Position numbers and translations under genes: made by a program. Below the pieces are notes generated by a model. The model was given only the letters and a program-made list of their open reading frames with translations, had not been told where the DNA came from and did not search any database. Shown here piece after piece: positions 18,350 through 27,078 of a stretch of DNA of 64,000 bases (position 1 is the first letter of the stretch; each line of letters starts with the position of its first letter). The stretch spans positions 1,364,001-1,428,000 of the forward strand of contig NZ_JACCBV010000001.1 of assembly GCF_013409785.1 (NCBI RefSeq), given 5' to 3'. The stretch comes from Microbacterium immunditiarum (GTDB lineage Bacteria; Actinomycetota; Actinomycetes; Actinomycetales; Microbacteriaceae).

Positions 18350-20233
18350 GTGACCACCCTCATGCCGCACCACGACGGTTCGCCCCTGTACGTCTCGAAC
18401 CTGGCACCCGACCTCGGCGAGACCGTGACCGTGCGCCTCCGTGTGCCCGCCGGCTACGGCCCGCTCTCGGCCGTCCGCACGCGCTCGAACCCCGACCATG
18501 AACCGGAATGGACGGATGCCGCGCCGCTCGGCTCGGCCGACGGGTGGGAGTGGTGGGAGGCATCCGTCACCGTCCGCAACCGCCGCCACGGCTACCGCTG
18601 GCTGCTCGTGCACGAGGACGGCACGGTGGAGTGGCTCAACCAGACCGGCCTGCACACGATCGAGACGCTCGACGCCGAGGACTTCGCCCTCGTCGCGCAC
18701 CCCGCACCGCCCGCGTGGCTGTTCGACAGCGTGATGTACCAGATCTTCCCCGACCGCTTCGCCCGCTCGGCGCAGGCCGACCAGCGCCCGATGCCCGACT
18801 GGGCGATCCTCGCGAAGTGGGACGACCCCGTCGACCCGGTCCTGCCGGGCCGATCCCACCAGTTCTACGGCGGGGACCTCGACGGCATCGTCGAGCGCCT
18901 CGACCACCTCGTCGAGCTCGGCGTGAATCTGCTGTACCTCACGCCGGTGTTCCCGGCGGCGTCGAACCACCGCTACGACGCATCGAGCTTCGATCGCGTC
19001 GACCCGCTGCTCGGGGGTGATGAGGCTCTCGTGCGTCTCGTCGAGGCGGCGCATGCGCGCGGCATCCGTGTCATCGGAGACCTCACGAGCAACCACTCCG
19101 GCGACCGCCACGAGTGGTTCCAGGCGGCCCTCGGGCACCCGGGGGCGCCCGAGGGGGACTTCTACTACTTCACGAACGACGACAACACCGAGTACGAGTC
19201 GTGGCTCGGCACCCCGACGCTGCCGAAGTTCAACTGGGCGTCGGAGGAGCTGCGACGCCGATTCATCGCGGGCCCCGACTCGGTCGTCGCGAAATGGCTC
19301 AAGCCGCCGTTCCACTCCGACGGCTGGCGCATCGACGTCGCGAACATGACGGGCCGCCTCGGCGACATCGACCTCAACGCGGAGGTGCGGCAGCTGCTGC
19401 GCCGGACGATGGAGGAGATCAACCCCGACACGATCCTCCTCGCCGAGTCGACGAACGACGCCGCGACCGACCTGCAGGGCGACGGCTGGCACGGGGCGAT
19501 GACGTATCCGTCGTTCACGCGGCCGCTGTGGGGATGGCTGTGCGAACCGACGGGCGAGCCGTACCTCACGGCCGAGGGCGAGCTGCGCTCGGACCCATGG
19601 TTCTTCGGGCAGCCGATCGGCGGCATGCCCCGCTACACCGCGAAGCAGTTCGCCGACGCGGTCGTGCGGTTCACGGGGTCGATCCCGTGGCGCGTGCGCC
19701 TCGGCAACATGCAAGCGCTCGACACGCACGACACCGGCCGCTTCGCGACTCACGCCGCTGCAGGCACAGTCCCGGTCGCGGTCGGGCTCTCGATGACGCT
19801 GCCCGGCGTGCCGGTGCTGTTCGCCGGCGACGAGTACGGCCTCGAGGGCGTAGACGGCGAGATGAGCCGCACCCCGATGCCGTGGGGCACGGAAGAAGAA
19901 CCGGATGCCGCGGCCCGCCTCGCCCTGTATCGCGACCTCATCCGCCTGCGGCGCGAGCACCCGGTGCTCGGCACGGGCGGCCTGCGGTGGGTGCACGTCG
20001 ACGACGCGGCGCTCGCGTTCGTGCGCGAGTCGGCCGACGAGACGGTCCTGGTGATCGCGTCGCGCGGCGATCTCGACGTGTCGCTGCCGGCGGGCGCGCT
20101 GCCGGATGCGGATGCCGCCGAGGCGCTGTTCGGCGAGGCGACGCTCGCTGTCGCCGATGACGGCTCGGTGCTGCTGTCGGCCGAGGGGCCGGCGTTCGCC
20201 GTGTGGGCGCTTCCCGGCGTCGTGGTGCCGTGA
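18350..20233 (+). CDS. Cytoplasmic GH13 alpha-glucosidase/maltodextrin glucosidase-like enzyme
   Basis: A 627-residue GH13 enzyme with an N-terminal beta-sandwich (about residues 1-115, like the domain of neopullulanases and MalZ) and no signal peptide, so it should act on imported maltodextrins. Catalytic regions: GDLTSNHSG, GWRIDVANMTG (nucleophile Asp near 328), ILLAESTND (acid Glu near 365) and ALDTHDTGR. MYQIFPDRF is typical of the MalZ/neopullulanase subgroup. Start is GTG 18350 with GAAAGG upstream; an internal ATG lies at residue 5. It follows the secreted amylase on the same strand. Exact specificity cannot be read from sequence. Confidence 0.85.
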   Translation: MTTLMPHHDGSPLYVSNLAPDLGETVTVRLRVPAGYGPLSAVRTRSNPDHEPEWTDAAPLGSADGWEWWEASVTVRNRRHGYRWLLVHEDGTVEWLNQTGLHTIETLDAEDFALVAHPAPPAWLFDSVMYQIFPDRFARSAQADQRPMPDWAILAKWDDPVDPVLPGRSHQFYGGDLDGIVERLDHLVELGVNLLYLTPVFPAASNHRYDASSFDRVDPLLGGDEALVRLVEAAHARGIRVIGDLTSNHSGDRHEWFQAALGHPGAPEGDFYYFTNDDNTEYESWLGTPTLPKFNWASEELRRRFIAGPDSVVAKWLKPPFHSDGWRIDVANMTGRLGDIDLNAEVRQLLRRTMEEINPDTILLAESTNDAATDLQGDGWHGAMTYPSFTRPLWGWLCEPTGEPYLTAEGELRSDPWFFGQPIGGMPRYTAKQFADAVVRFTGSIPWRVRLGNMQALDTHDTGRFATHAAAGTVPVAVGLSMTLPGVPVLFAGDEYGLEGVDGEMSRTPMPWGTEEEPDAAARLALYRDLIRLRREHPVLGTGGLRWVHVDDAALAFVRESADETVLVIASRGDLDVSLPAGALPDADAAEALFGEATLAVADDGSVLLSAEGPAFAVWALPGVVVP

Positions 20234-21039
20234 TGGTGAGTCCGGAGCGGTTCGAGGCGCTGAGCGCCGGACTCGCGGAGGGCGTGCGCGCACGCGACGG
20301 TCTCATCGGGCTCGTGCTGCTCGGATCGGCGTCGGATGAGGCATCCGCCCGTCGCGACGAGTGGTCCGATCACGACTTCTTCGCGATCGTCGAGGACGGT
20401 CGGGGCGCGCAGGTTCGCCCCGACCTGTCGTGGCTGCCCGATCGGGAGCACATCGTGCTCACGGCGCGTGAGGGCGAGATCGGCTTCGTCGCGGTGTACG
20501 ACGACGGGCACGTGTTCGAGTTCGCCTTCTCGGAGGCGGGCGAGCTCGCGGGCGCGGCCGCCGGCGACGCGACGGTGGTCGTCGACGACGAGCGCGGCAC
20601 CACGACCGAGCTCATCGAACGAGCGCGAGCCCGCGCCGATGCCGCCGATCGCTTCGACCCCGCGAACGACGCGCGGCTCGTGCTCGTGAAGCTTCTCATC
20701 GGCGTCGGACGCGTGCGTCGTGGCGAGGTGCTCAACGGCGGCCAGCTCATCCGGCAGTGGGCGGTGCAGCACCTCGTGCGGGCGATCCGGGGCAGGTTCG
20801 CCGCGGCATCCGGACCCCTTCGCGACACGATCGACCCGGTGCGGCGGTTCGAGCGGGACTTCCCGGAGTGGGGTGTGCGCATCACGGCGGCGCTCGAGCG
20901 TCCGGCGGAGGAGGCCGCACGTGAGCTGTTCGCGTTCACGCGCGAGGTGCTCGAACCGGGGTGGGATGATTTCCCGTCGCGGGCGGCGGATGCGGTGGCG
21001 AAGCGACTGCGCTGGGAGAAGTTGTCCACAGGCTATTGA
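20233..21039 (+). CDS. Nucleotidyltransferase-fold protein
   Basis: A 268-residue protein. LIGLVLLGSASDEASARR followed by DEWSDHDFFAIV is the GS-X(n)-DxD signature of the nucleotidyltransferase superfamily (the aminoglycoside/lincosamide adenylyltransferase type). A helical C-terminal half follows. Its ATG overlaps the glucosidase stop (TGATG), so it is coupled to the maltose genes, though no functional link is obvious. It could be an antibiotic-modifying or an uncharacterised housekeeping enzyme. I see no evidence of recent transfer. Confidence 0.7.
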   Translation: MVSPERFEALSAGLAEGVRARDGLIGLVLLGSASDEASARRDEWSDHDFFAIVEDGRGAQVRPDLSWLPDREHIVLTAREGEIGFVAVYDDGHVFEFAFSEAGELAGAAAGDATVVVDDERGTTTELIERARARADAADRFDPANDARLVLVKLLIGVGRVRRGEVLNGGQLIRQWAVQHLVRAIRGRFAAASGPLRDTIDPVRRFERDFPEWGVRITAALERPAEEAARELFAFTREVLEPGWDDFPSRAADAVAKRLRWEKLSTGY

Positions 21040-21082
21040 CGACAGGTGACGCCGGGTATCGGCATCCGTCACACTGAGTCCC

Positions 21083-21988
21083 ATGGGATCAGCGTTGACC
21101 ACCATCGGATTGCCCGTCGCCCTCGGCATCATCATGTTCGGCCTGGGCCTGAGTCTGACTCCGGGCGACTTCGCCCGGGTCGTCAAGCAGCCGAAGGCGG
21201 TGATCATCGCGCTCGTGTGCCAGCTCATCCTGCTTCCCGCGATCTGCTTAGGCCTCGTGCTGCTGTTCCAGCTCCCGCCCGTGCTCGCCGTCGGCATGAT
21301 GATGCTCGCCGCCTCGCCCGGCGGCACCACCGCAAACCTCTACAGTCACCTGTTCCGAGGTGACGTCGCCCTCAACATCTCGCTCACCGCCGTCAACTCG
21401 GTCATCGCGGTCGTGACTCTGCCGATCATCACGAACCTCGCGATCGCGTACTTCAACCCGTTCGACGACCAGCTCGGACTGCAGTGGTCCAAGGCGCTCG
21501 AGGTGTTCGCGATCGTGCTGCTGCCGGTCGCGCTCGGAATGGTGGTGCGCCACTTCTGGCCGAAGTTCGCGAAGGCGATGGACAAGCCCGTGCGCATCGC
21601 GTCGATCATCATCCTCATCGTCGTGATCGCCGGCGCGGTCGCCTCGAACTGGGATCTGCTCGTCGCCAACTTCGGACGACTCGCGGCCATCACCGTCGTC
21701 TTCTGCCTCATCAGCCTCGCGGTCGGGTACTGGGCGCCGCGGGTGTTCCGGATCGGCAGGCGCCAGTCGATCGCGTCGTCGTTCGAGATCGGCATCCACA
21801 ACGCGACGCTCGCGATCGTCATCGCGCAGTCCGTGCTCGGGTCGACCGAGCTCAGCCTGCCGGCCGCCGTCTACGGCGTGCTGATGTTCTTCATCGCGTT
21901 CGGCTTCGGCTTCATCATCCGCGAGCGGGAGACGACCGATGCCGAGGCCGAGACCGAGCCCGAAGAGACGGCGGCCTCGACGACCTAG
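21083..21988 (+). CDS. Bile acid:sodium symporter (BASS) family transporter
   Basis: A 301-residue membrane protein with about nine or ten helices. MFGLGLSLTPGDFARVVKQP and the MMMLAASPGGTTANLYSHL stretch followed by NISLTAVNS match the BASS/SBF family, which import organic anions with sodium. The C-terminus is acidic and cytosolic. It is monocistronic or the start of the block running to the PfkB gene. The substrate is unknown; bacterial members take up pantoate or similar acids. Confidence 0.88.
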   Translation: MGSALTTIGLPVALGIIMFGLGLSLTPGDFARVVKQPKAVIIALVCQLILLPAICLGLVLLFQLPPVLAVGMMMLAASPGGTTANLYSHLFRGDVALNISLTAVNSVIAVVTLPIITNLAIAYFNPFDDQLGLQWSKALEVFAIVLLPVALGMVVRHFWPKFAKAMDKPVRIASIIILIVVIAGAVASNWDLLVANFGRLAAITVVFCLISLAVGYWAPRVFRIGRRQSIASSFEIGIHNATLAIVIAQSVLGSTELSLPAAVYGVLMFFIAFGFGFIIRERETTDAEAETEPEETAASTT

Positions 21989-22015
21989 ACTGTGTCGGGA
22001 CGGCGAGGAGGTTCT

Positions 22016-22510
22016 ATGCGCCCGCTGACCGAAGACGACGTCGTGGCTTCTTTCGTGAATGCGGCTCCCGACGAGCTCCGGCTCATCGCTCTGCCGCCGG
22101 ATTTCATGCTCACCGATTGGGATCACCTCGACTTCCTGGCGTGGCGTGATCCCCGCACGCGAAGTCGCGGGTACGTGATCGCCGAGGTCGACGGAGAGCC
22201 CACGGGCGTCGTGCTGAGGGCGGCGGAGGGTTCGTCGCGAGCCCGTTCGGCGATGTGCAACCTGTGCCACACCATGCAGCCCGGCGATCAGGTGTCGCTG
22301 TTCACGGCCCGCAAGGCAGGCCCCGCCGGGCGCCACGGCGACAGCGTCGGCACCTACATGTGCGCCGATCTGTCGTGCCATGAGACCGTGCGTCTCGCGG
22401 CGCCGCTCGCGCCGAGCGAGGTCCGGGCGAGCGTCGATCGCCGCATAGACGGAACGCGGGAGCGCACCGAGGCGTTCGTCGAGCGTGTGCTCGAGGGGAG
22501 CGCCGCATGA
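22016..22510 (+). CDS. FBP domain protein (treble-clef zinc finger)
   Basis: A 164-residue protein of the FBP type, related to the C-terminal zinc finger of EF-G-binding proteins. The cysteines CNLCH and CADLSC (C-x2-C and C-x4-C) form a treble clef within its second half. Such proteins bind EF-G or ribosomes and are linked to fusidic-acid tolerance in Firmicutes; the role here is inferred from family only. ATG at 22016 follows GAGGAGG. Its end overlaps the PfkB gene (ATGA). Confidence 0.78.
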   Translation: MRPLTEDDVVASFVNAAPDELRLIALPPDFMLTDWDHLDFLAWRDPRTRSRGYVIAEVDGEPTGVVLRAAEGSSRARSAMCNLCHTMQPGDQVSLFTARKAGPAGRHGDSVGTYMCADLSCHETVRLAAPLAPSEVRASVDRRIDGTRERTEAFVERVLEGSAA

Positions 22511-23418
22511 CCGAGCGCGTCGTCCTCATCGGCGACGCGCTCATCGACGAACTCCGCGACGACCACGGAGTGCGCGAGTTCGTCGGCGGCGCCGCTCTCA
22601 ACGTGGCGGTGGGGCTCGCACGCCTCGGCGTGCCGACGACTCTCATCGCGATGGTGGGCGATGACGAGCCGGGCTCGCGCATCCGCACGTACCTCTCGGA
22701 CTATGGCGTGGAGCTCATCGCGACGCCGTCGCTGCTCGGATCGTCGCGCGCCGTCAGCACGCGCACGGGTGGGGGAGAGCCGGTCTACGTGTTCAACGAG
22801 GCGGCGAAGGCGCGGCGCATCCGCTTCGGCGATCAGGAGCGCGCGGCGATCGCGGCTGCCCCGCTCGTCGCGGTCAGCTGCTTCCCGTTCGACGACGCCG
22901 AGCAGACGGAGGAGCTGGCTCTTGCCCTGGCCGGCGCCCGCGTGGCAATCGACCCCAACCCCCGCAGCGACCTCATGCACGATCGCGACGAGTTCGTGCG
23001 CGGCTTCGAGCGCCTCGCAGCCCGCTCGGCCCTCGTGAAGATCGGAGTCGACGACGCGGAGCTGCTCTACGGCGAGCCCATCGACGCGGTGACCCCGCGA
23101 CTCATCGATCTCGGCGCAGGTGCGGTGTTCGCCACGGAGGGTGCCTCTGGCGCGACGATCGAGACGGCGACGGATGCCGCGACCCGCCCCATCTCGGACC
23201 TGCCCGGTCGCATCGTCGACACGATGGGCGCCGGCGACGCCGCGTTCGCCTCCGTGCTCTCCGCACTGGTGTCGGGCTGGCCCGAAGACGCCGACGCGTG
23301 GGGGACGGTGCTCGAGAACGCGATGGACGTCGCGGCCGCGACGTGCCGGTTCGAGGGGGCGCTGCTGCGCCTGCCGTCGGCGCTCGTCGGACCCGATCTG
23401 GACCGCCTCGGGACCTGA
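22507..23418 (+). CDS. PfkB family carbohydrate kinase
   Basis: A 303-residue ribokinase-fold sugar kinase. The N-terminal part has GGAALNVAVGLARLG (PfkB signature 1 region), and DTMGAGDAAFASVLSAL near residue 240 is signature 2 with the catalytic Asp and the anion hole. It phosphorylates a sugar, probably fructose-like, but specificity cannot be read. It is translationally coupled to the FBP gene and followed by tRNA-Tyr. Confidence 0.85.
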   Translation: MTERVVLIGDALIDELRDDHGVREFVGGAALNVAVGLARLGVPTTLIAMVGDDEPGSRIRTYLSDYGVELIATPSLLGSSRAVSTRTGGGEPVYVFNEAAKARRIRFGDQERAAIAAAPLVAVSCFPFDDAEQTEELALALAGARVAIDPNPRSDLMHDRDEFVRGFERLAARSALVKIGVDDAELLYGEPIDAVTPRLIDLGAGAVFATEGASGATIETATDAATRPISDLPGRIVDTMGAGDAAFASVLSALVSGWPEDADAWGTVLENAMDVAAATCRFEGALLRLPSALVGPDLDRLGT

Positions 23419-23472
23419 TCCACCGGTCATCCGCCGCCGATTTCGAGCACTCCGTCCGAACAGGTAGGATTG

Positions 23473-23501
23473 TTGATCGCGCCTCCGGTCGACTGTACAA
23501 G
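23473..23501 (+). promoter_or_regulatory. Promoter of tRNA-Tyr
   Basis: TTGATC (23473-23478) and TACAAG (23496-23501) with a 17-base spacer fit a sigma-A promoter. They lie 19 bases before the mature tRNA start. Confidence 0.6.
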
Positions 23502-23519
23502 CCGGGCGGGTGCGCACCC

Positions 23520-23601
23520 GGCGAGTTACCCAAGCGGCCAAAGGGATCTGACTGTAAATCAGCTGGCATAGCCTTCGGGGGTTCGAATCCCTCACTCGCC
23601 A
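23520..23601 (+). tRNA. tRNA-Tyr (GTA)
   Basis: An 82-nt class II tRNA. Acceptor stem GGCGAGT/ACTCGCC, anticodon loop CTGTAAA with anticodon GTA, a long variable arm (CTGGCATAGCCTTCGGG region) and T-loop GTTCGAATCC. CCA is not encoded. It is followed at once by a strong hairpin terminator. Confidence 0.97.
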
Positions 23602-23606
23602 CCCAA

Positions 23607-23644
23607 CGAATCAGGGGCTCCGCGCAAGCGGGGCCCCTGATTCG
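23607..23644. terminator. Hairpin terminator between tRNA-Tyr and transketolase
   Basis: A 17-bp stem (CGAATCAGGGGCTCCGC/GCGGGGCCCCTGATTCG) with one T-G wobble and a GCAA tetraloop, followed by TTT. It sits between a plus-strand tRNA and the end of the minus-strand transketolase and can act in both directions. Confidence 0.85.
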
Positions 23645-23653
23645 TTTGCGCTC

Positions 23654-25720
23654 TCAGACGCCCGCGATGACCCGCCGCACCGCCTCGACCACATTCCCGA
23701 TGGTGATGCCGCGGCGCTCGAGCACCGCTGCGCCGGGGCCGGACTCGCCGAAGTCCTCGACCGAGACGACGGCGCCGTCGAGGCCGACCCACTTGTACCA
23801 GCCGGCACCCCTCCCGGCTTCGACGACGACGCGCGCGCGAAGCGACGATGGCAGCACCTCGGCCCGGTAATCGGCAGGCTCGCGCTCGAACCACGTCTCG
23901 CACGGCATCGAGACGACCCGCACTTGGACGCCCTCGTCGGCCAGGTGCTTCGCGGCCTCGATCGCGAGGGACAGCTCGCTCCCGGTCGCGAGGATCGCGG
24001 CATCCGCCCCTCTTCCGTTCATCCACGCGACATACGCGCCTCGCGCAATCAGGTCGGGATCGGGGGGCGCGCCGGCGGGCGCCACGGGCACTCCCTGACG
24101 CGAGAGCACCAGGGCCGTCGGGTGCATGCGGTCGTGCACGAGCCGCCGCCATACGCCGACGACCTCGTGCGCGTCGGCCGGACGCACGACGTCGAGATGC
24201 GGCACGGTGCGCAGCGACGCGATCTGCTCCACGGGCTGGTGCGTCGGCCCGTCCTCGCCGACCGCGACCGAGTCGTGCGTGTACACGTACACGACCGGCT
24301 GCCGCATGAGCGCCGCCAAGCGGATCGACGGGCGCTGGTAATCGCTGAACGCGAGGTAGGTCGAGCCGAACGGCCGCCACAGTCCATGCACGGCGATGCC
24401 GGTGAGGATCGCGGCCATCGCGTGCTCGCGCACGCCGAACCGGATGAAGTCGCCTCCCGGGTGCGCCGCGTCGACACCCGTGCCGGGAACGGCGACGCTC
24501 GTCGAGTCGGAGAGGTCGGCCGAGCCGCCCCACAGCACGCCCTGCGGCGCAAGCGCGTTAAGCACCCTCCCGTTGGTCGCGCGGGTGGCGACGGATGCCC
24601 CGGGCTCCGGGATCCCGGCGGAGACGGTGTCCAGCTCGCGCGCCAGGGCCTCGGGGTCGCCGCCGCGTGAGAGCACGCGCCGTCGCGAGGACTCGGCGCG
24701 GTGCGTGCGTTCCCACTCCGCGAAGCGGATGAGCCACTCCTCGCGCATGCGTGCACCGCGATCGAGCGCCTGGCGCGTGTGGGCGAGGACCTCGTCGGGG
24801 ATGAGGTCCTCGAGACCCGCATCGGGCGGGAACCGCAGGATGCGCTTCACCTCGGCGACGTCGTCGACGCCGAAGGCCCCCGCGTGCGCGGCTGCGGTCC
24901 CCGCCCGCGCGGGCGAGGGGAAGCCGATTGTCGTGCGGATGGCGACGAACGTGGGGCGCCCGGTGCGCTCGCGCGCTTCGCGCAGCACTCCTTCCACGGC
25001 GTCGAGGTCGAGCGGGTCGTCGATCTCGAGCACACGCCACCCGTAGGCGCGGTAGCGCGCACGCACGTCCTCCGTGAAGGCGAGGTCGGTGGGACCGTCG
25101 ATCGTGATGCGGTTGTCGTCCCACAGCATCACCAGGTTGTCGAGGCCGAGCGTGCCGGCGAGGCTGCTCGCCTCGCCGGAGATGCCCTCTTCGAGGCATC
25201 CGTCGCCGGCGATCACCCACACCGTCGGGTCGAACAGTCCCGTGCCGGCGCCGTGCAGCGCCTCGTCGCGTCGGGACGCGAGGCTCATGCCGACGGCGCT
25301 CGCGACGCCCTGCCCGAGCGGGCCGGTCGACAGCTCGATGCCCGGCGTGTGGCCGAGCTCGGGGTGACCGGGTGTTCGTGAGTCCAGCCCGCGGCTGCGC
25401 TCGAGGTCCGAAGGCTCGAGGCCGTAGCCCGTGAGCAGCAGCTGCACGTACAGCAGCAGCGACGCGTGCCCGGCCGACAGGATCACGCGGTCGCGGCCCT
25501 CCCACGACGGATCCGCCGGGTCGTGGCGCAGCACGCGCGAGTACAGCACGTGCGCCACGGGCGCGAGCGCCATCGCGGTGCCGGCGTGCCCGTGGCCCTT
25601 GGCCTGGACGACGTGCGCGGGGAGCGCGATCGCCGTCTCGACCGCGCGCACCTGGGCGGGATCGGGCGACCGCACGATGGAGGCGCGGTCGTCGGAGAGA
25701 AGCTCGTCATTGCGCATCAT
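23654..25720 (-). CDS. Transketolase
   Basis: A full-length 688-residue thiamine-diphosphate enzyme exchanging two-carbon units between ketose and aldose phosphates. Visible features: QAKGHGHAGTAMALAPVAH (substrate His), HTPGIELSTGPLGQGVASAV, the ThDP motif GDGCLEEGISGE ... NRITIDG, and the C-terminal half with FIRFGVREHAMA and DSVAVGEDGPTHQPVEQ. It is divergent from a ROK regulator and a PTS operon, with a shared CTTT/CAAAAGTC element. That suggests a dedicated pathway transketolase rather than the housekeeping one. ATG at 25720 or the next ATG are both possible starts. Confidence 0.9.
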   Translation of the reverse strand: MMRNDELLSDDRASIVRSPDPAQVRAVETAIALPAHVVQAKGHGHAGTAMALAPVAHVLYSRVLRHDPADPSWEGRDRVILSAGHASLLLYVQLLLTGYGLEPSDLERSRGLDSRTPGHPELGHTPGIELSTGPLGQGVASAVGMSLASRRDEALHGAGTGLFDPTVWVIAGDGCLEEGISGEASSLAGTLGLDNLVMLWDDNRITIDGPTDLAFTEDVRARYRAYGWRVLEIDDPLDLDAVEGVLREARERTGRPTFVAIRTTIGFPSPARAGTAAAHAGAFGVDDVAEVKRILRFPPDAGLEDLIPDEVLAHTRQALDRGARMREEWLIRFAEWERTHRAESSRRRVLSRGGDPEALARELDTVSAGIPEPGASVATRATNGRVLNALAPQGVLWGGSADLSDSTSVAVPGTGVDAAHPGGDFIRFGVREHAMAAILTGIAVHGLWRPFGSTYLAFSDYQRPSIRLAALMRQPVVYVYTHDSVAVGEDGPTHQPVEQIASLRTVPHLDVVRPADAHEVVGVWRRLVHDRMHPTALVLSRQGVPVAPAGAPPDPDLIARGAYVAWMNGRGADAAILATGSELSLAIEAAKHLADEGVQVRVVSMPCETWFEREPADYRAEVLPSSLRARVVVEAGRGAGWYKWVGLDGAVVSVEDFGESGPGAAVLERRGITIGNVVEAVRRVIAGV

Positions 25721-25724
25721 CCCA

Positions 25725-25750
25725 CTTTGGGATAGGTCTATACAAAAGTC
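25725..25750. promoter_or_regulatory. Putative ROK operator, copy 1
   Basis: CTTT (25725-25728) and CAAAAGTC (25743-25750) make a loose dyad between transketolase and the ROK gene. The same two elements with the same spacing occur at 26986-27011 before the PTS genes. A palindrome TCCCA-N3-TGGGA (25720-25732) overlaps it, and TATA sequences on both strands suggest divergent promoters. Confidence 0.5.
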
Positions 25751-25794
25751 AACGTGACGGCGTGGTCGTCCGATGGCGGCGAAAGGGGAGACGG

Positions 25795-26973
25795 ATGCTG
25801 CCGACCGGCCCAGGAGCGGTGCTCGAGCTCATCCGCACGGGGCGCGCCACGACACGTGGCGAGCTCATCGCGCACCTGGGGTGGTCGCGCGTCACGCTCG
25901 GCCGGAGGCTCGACGAACTGTTGGGCGCGGGGCTCATCGTCAGCGGCGGGCAGCTCGACTCGTCCGGCGGGCGCCCGCCTGAGCGGCTCGCCGTGAACAA
26001 GGATGCGGGGGTGCTGCTCGCGCTCGACATCGGCGGCTCGCACACCCGCATCGCGCTCACCGACCTCGTCTCGAACGTGATCGAGGAGGACGAGGCGGAT
26101 GTCGGGAACGAGGACGGCCCCGACGACATCTTCGAGTGGGCGCTCCAGGTGGGCGACTTCCTCCTCGCGCGGGTCGGCCGCACGCGTGCCGACGTGCGCG
26201 GGATCGGCATCGGCGTGCCGGGTCCCGTCGACCCCCGCACGGGCGAGCTCGGCGCGGGGCAGCCCGACCGGCGGTGGGAGGACGTGCGCGTCTCGCGATA
26301 CTTCGACGGCTTCGACGCGGTCTTCGCCCTCGACCGGGACGTGAACGTCCACGCGGTCGCGGAGAGCCGCATCGGGTGGCCGACGTACGGCGACCTCGTC
26401 GTCGTGAAGGCGGGGATCGGCCTGAGCTGCGCGATCGTGTCGAGCGGCCGGATCGTGCGCGGAGCGCGCGGGGGAGCGGGGCAGCTGAGCGCACCGCGCA
26501 CGGGCGGCATCGATCAGCCGCTGCGCGAGCTCCAGGTCACCGCGAGCGGAGCGGTCGTGCGCGACCGCCTCGCACGGGACGGGATCGCAGCTCGCACGAG
26601 CGCCGAGATCGTGGCGCTCGCGCAGTCCGGCGACCGGACGACCGAGGAGGCGCTCGTCGAGATGGGCGCGAGCCTCGGCTCCGCGCTCGCGGATGTCGTC
26701 GGGATCCTCAATCCCGAGGCGGTCATCATCGGCGGGAACCTCGCCGACGCGGGCGATCGGTTCCTCAGCGCGATCCGCGCGGAGCTGCTCGGAACCGCGC
26801 TTCCCTACGCTCGGCGGGGCCTGGTCATCGAGAAGAGCCGGCTCGGCGATCGCGCCGGAGTGCGTGGAGCGGCGCTCATCGCGCAGGACGCGCTGTTCGA
26901 CGCGGACCGGGTCGACCGCCTCGTGGCCGCGGGCGCGGACGGCGCGGGCGGCGCGGGAGTGGGGGAACTCTAG
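25795..26973 (+). CDS. ROK family transcriptional repressor
   Basis: A 392-residue sugar-responsive regulator. The N-terminal winged helix spans about residues 10-55 (ATTRGELIAHLGWSRVTLGR). The ROK kinase-like domain starts at LLALDIGGSHTRIAL with GIGIGVPGPVDPRTGEL. The zinc-binding cluster usual in ROK proteins (CxCGxxGCxE) is missing: its place reads GGAGQLSAPRTGG. ATG 25795 follows AAAGGGGAG. It lies between transketolase and the ascorbate-type PTS operon and very likely controls both. The effector is presumably a phosphorylated sugar. Confidence 0.88.
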   Translation: MLPTGPGAVLELIRTGRATTRGELIAHLGWSRVTLGRRLDELLGAGLIVSGGQLDSSGGRPPERLAVNKDAGVLLALDIGGSHTRIALTDLVSNVIEEDEADVGNEDGPDDIFEWALQVGDFLLARVGRTRADVRGIGIGVPGPVDPRTGELGAGQPDRRWEDVRVSRYFDGFDAVFALDRDVNVHAVAESRIGWPTYGDLVVVKAGIGLSCAIVSSGRIVRGARGGAGQLSAPRTGGIDQPLRELQVTASGAVVRDRLARDGIAARTSAEIVALAQSGDRTTEEALVEMGASLGSALADVVGILNPEAVIIGGNLADAGDRFLSAIRAELLGTALPYARRGLVIEKSRLGDRAGVRGAALIAQDALFDADRVDRLVAAGADGAGGAGVGEL

Positions 26974-26985
26974 TGGCCGCATCCG

Positions 26986-27026
26986 CTTTCGTCCAATACT
27001 GTTCAAAAGTCCGGCGAGCGTATATG
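26986..27026 (+). promoter_or_regulatory. PTS operon promoter with putative ROK operator, copy 2
   Basis: CTTT (26986-26989) and CAAAAGTC (27004-27011) repeat the arrangement seen upstream of the ROK and transketolase genes, with the same 18-base distance from CTTT to CAAAAGTC. A -10-like TATATG (27021-27026) follows directly, so a bound repressor would block the promoter. Confidence 0.5.
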
Positions 27027-27078
27027 GTGACGACCACGGGGCGCCCGCCCCGGCTCGGGACCGTGAGAAGGAGGCGCC

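Noticed and set aside
15719-20293. Very long minus-strand open frame opposite the maltose genes
   Set aside because: It is a composition shadow: Arg/Ala/Val/Glu-rich text with no motif. The plus-strand permease, amylase and glucosidase genes have all the conserved residues.
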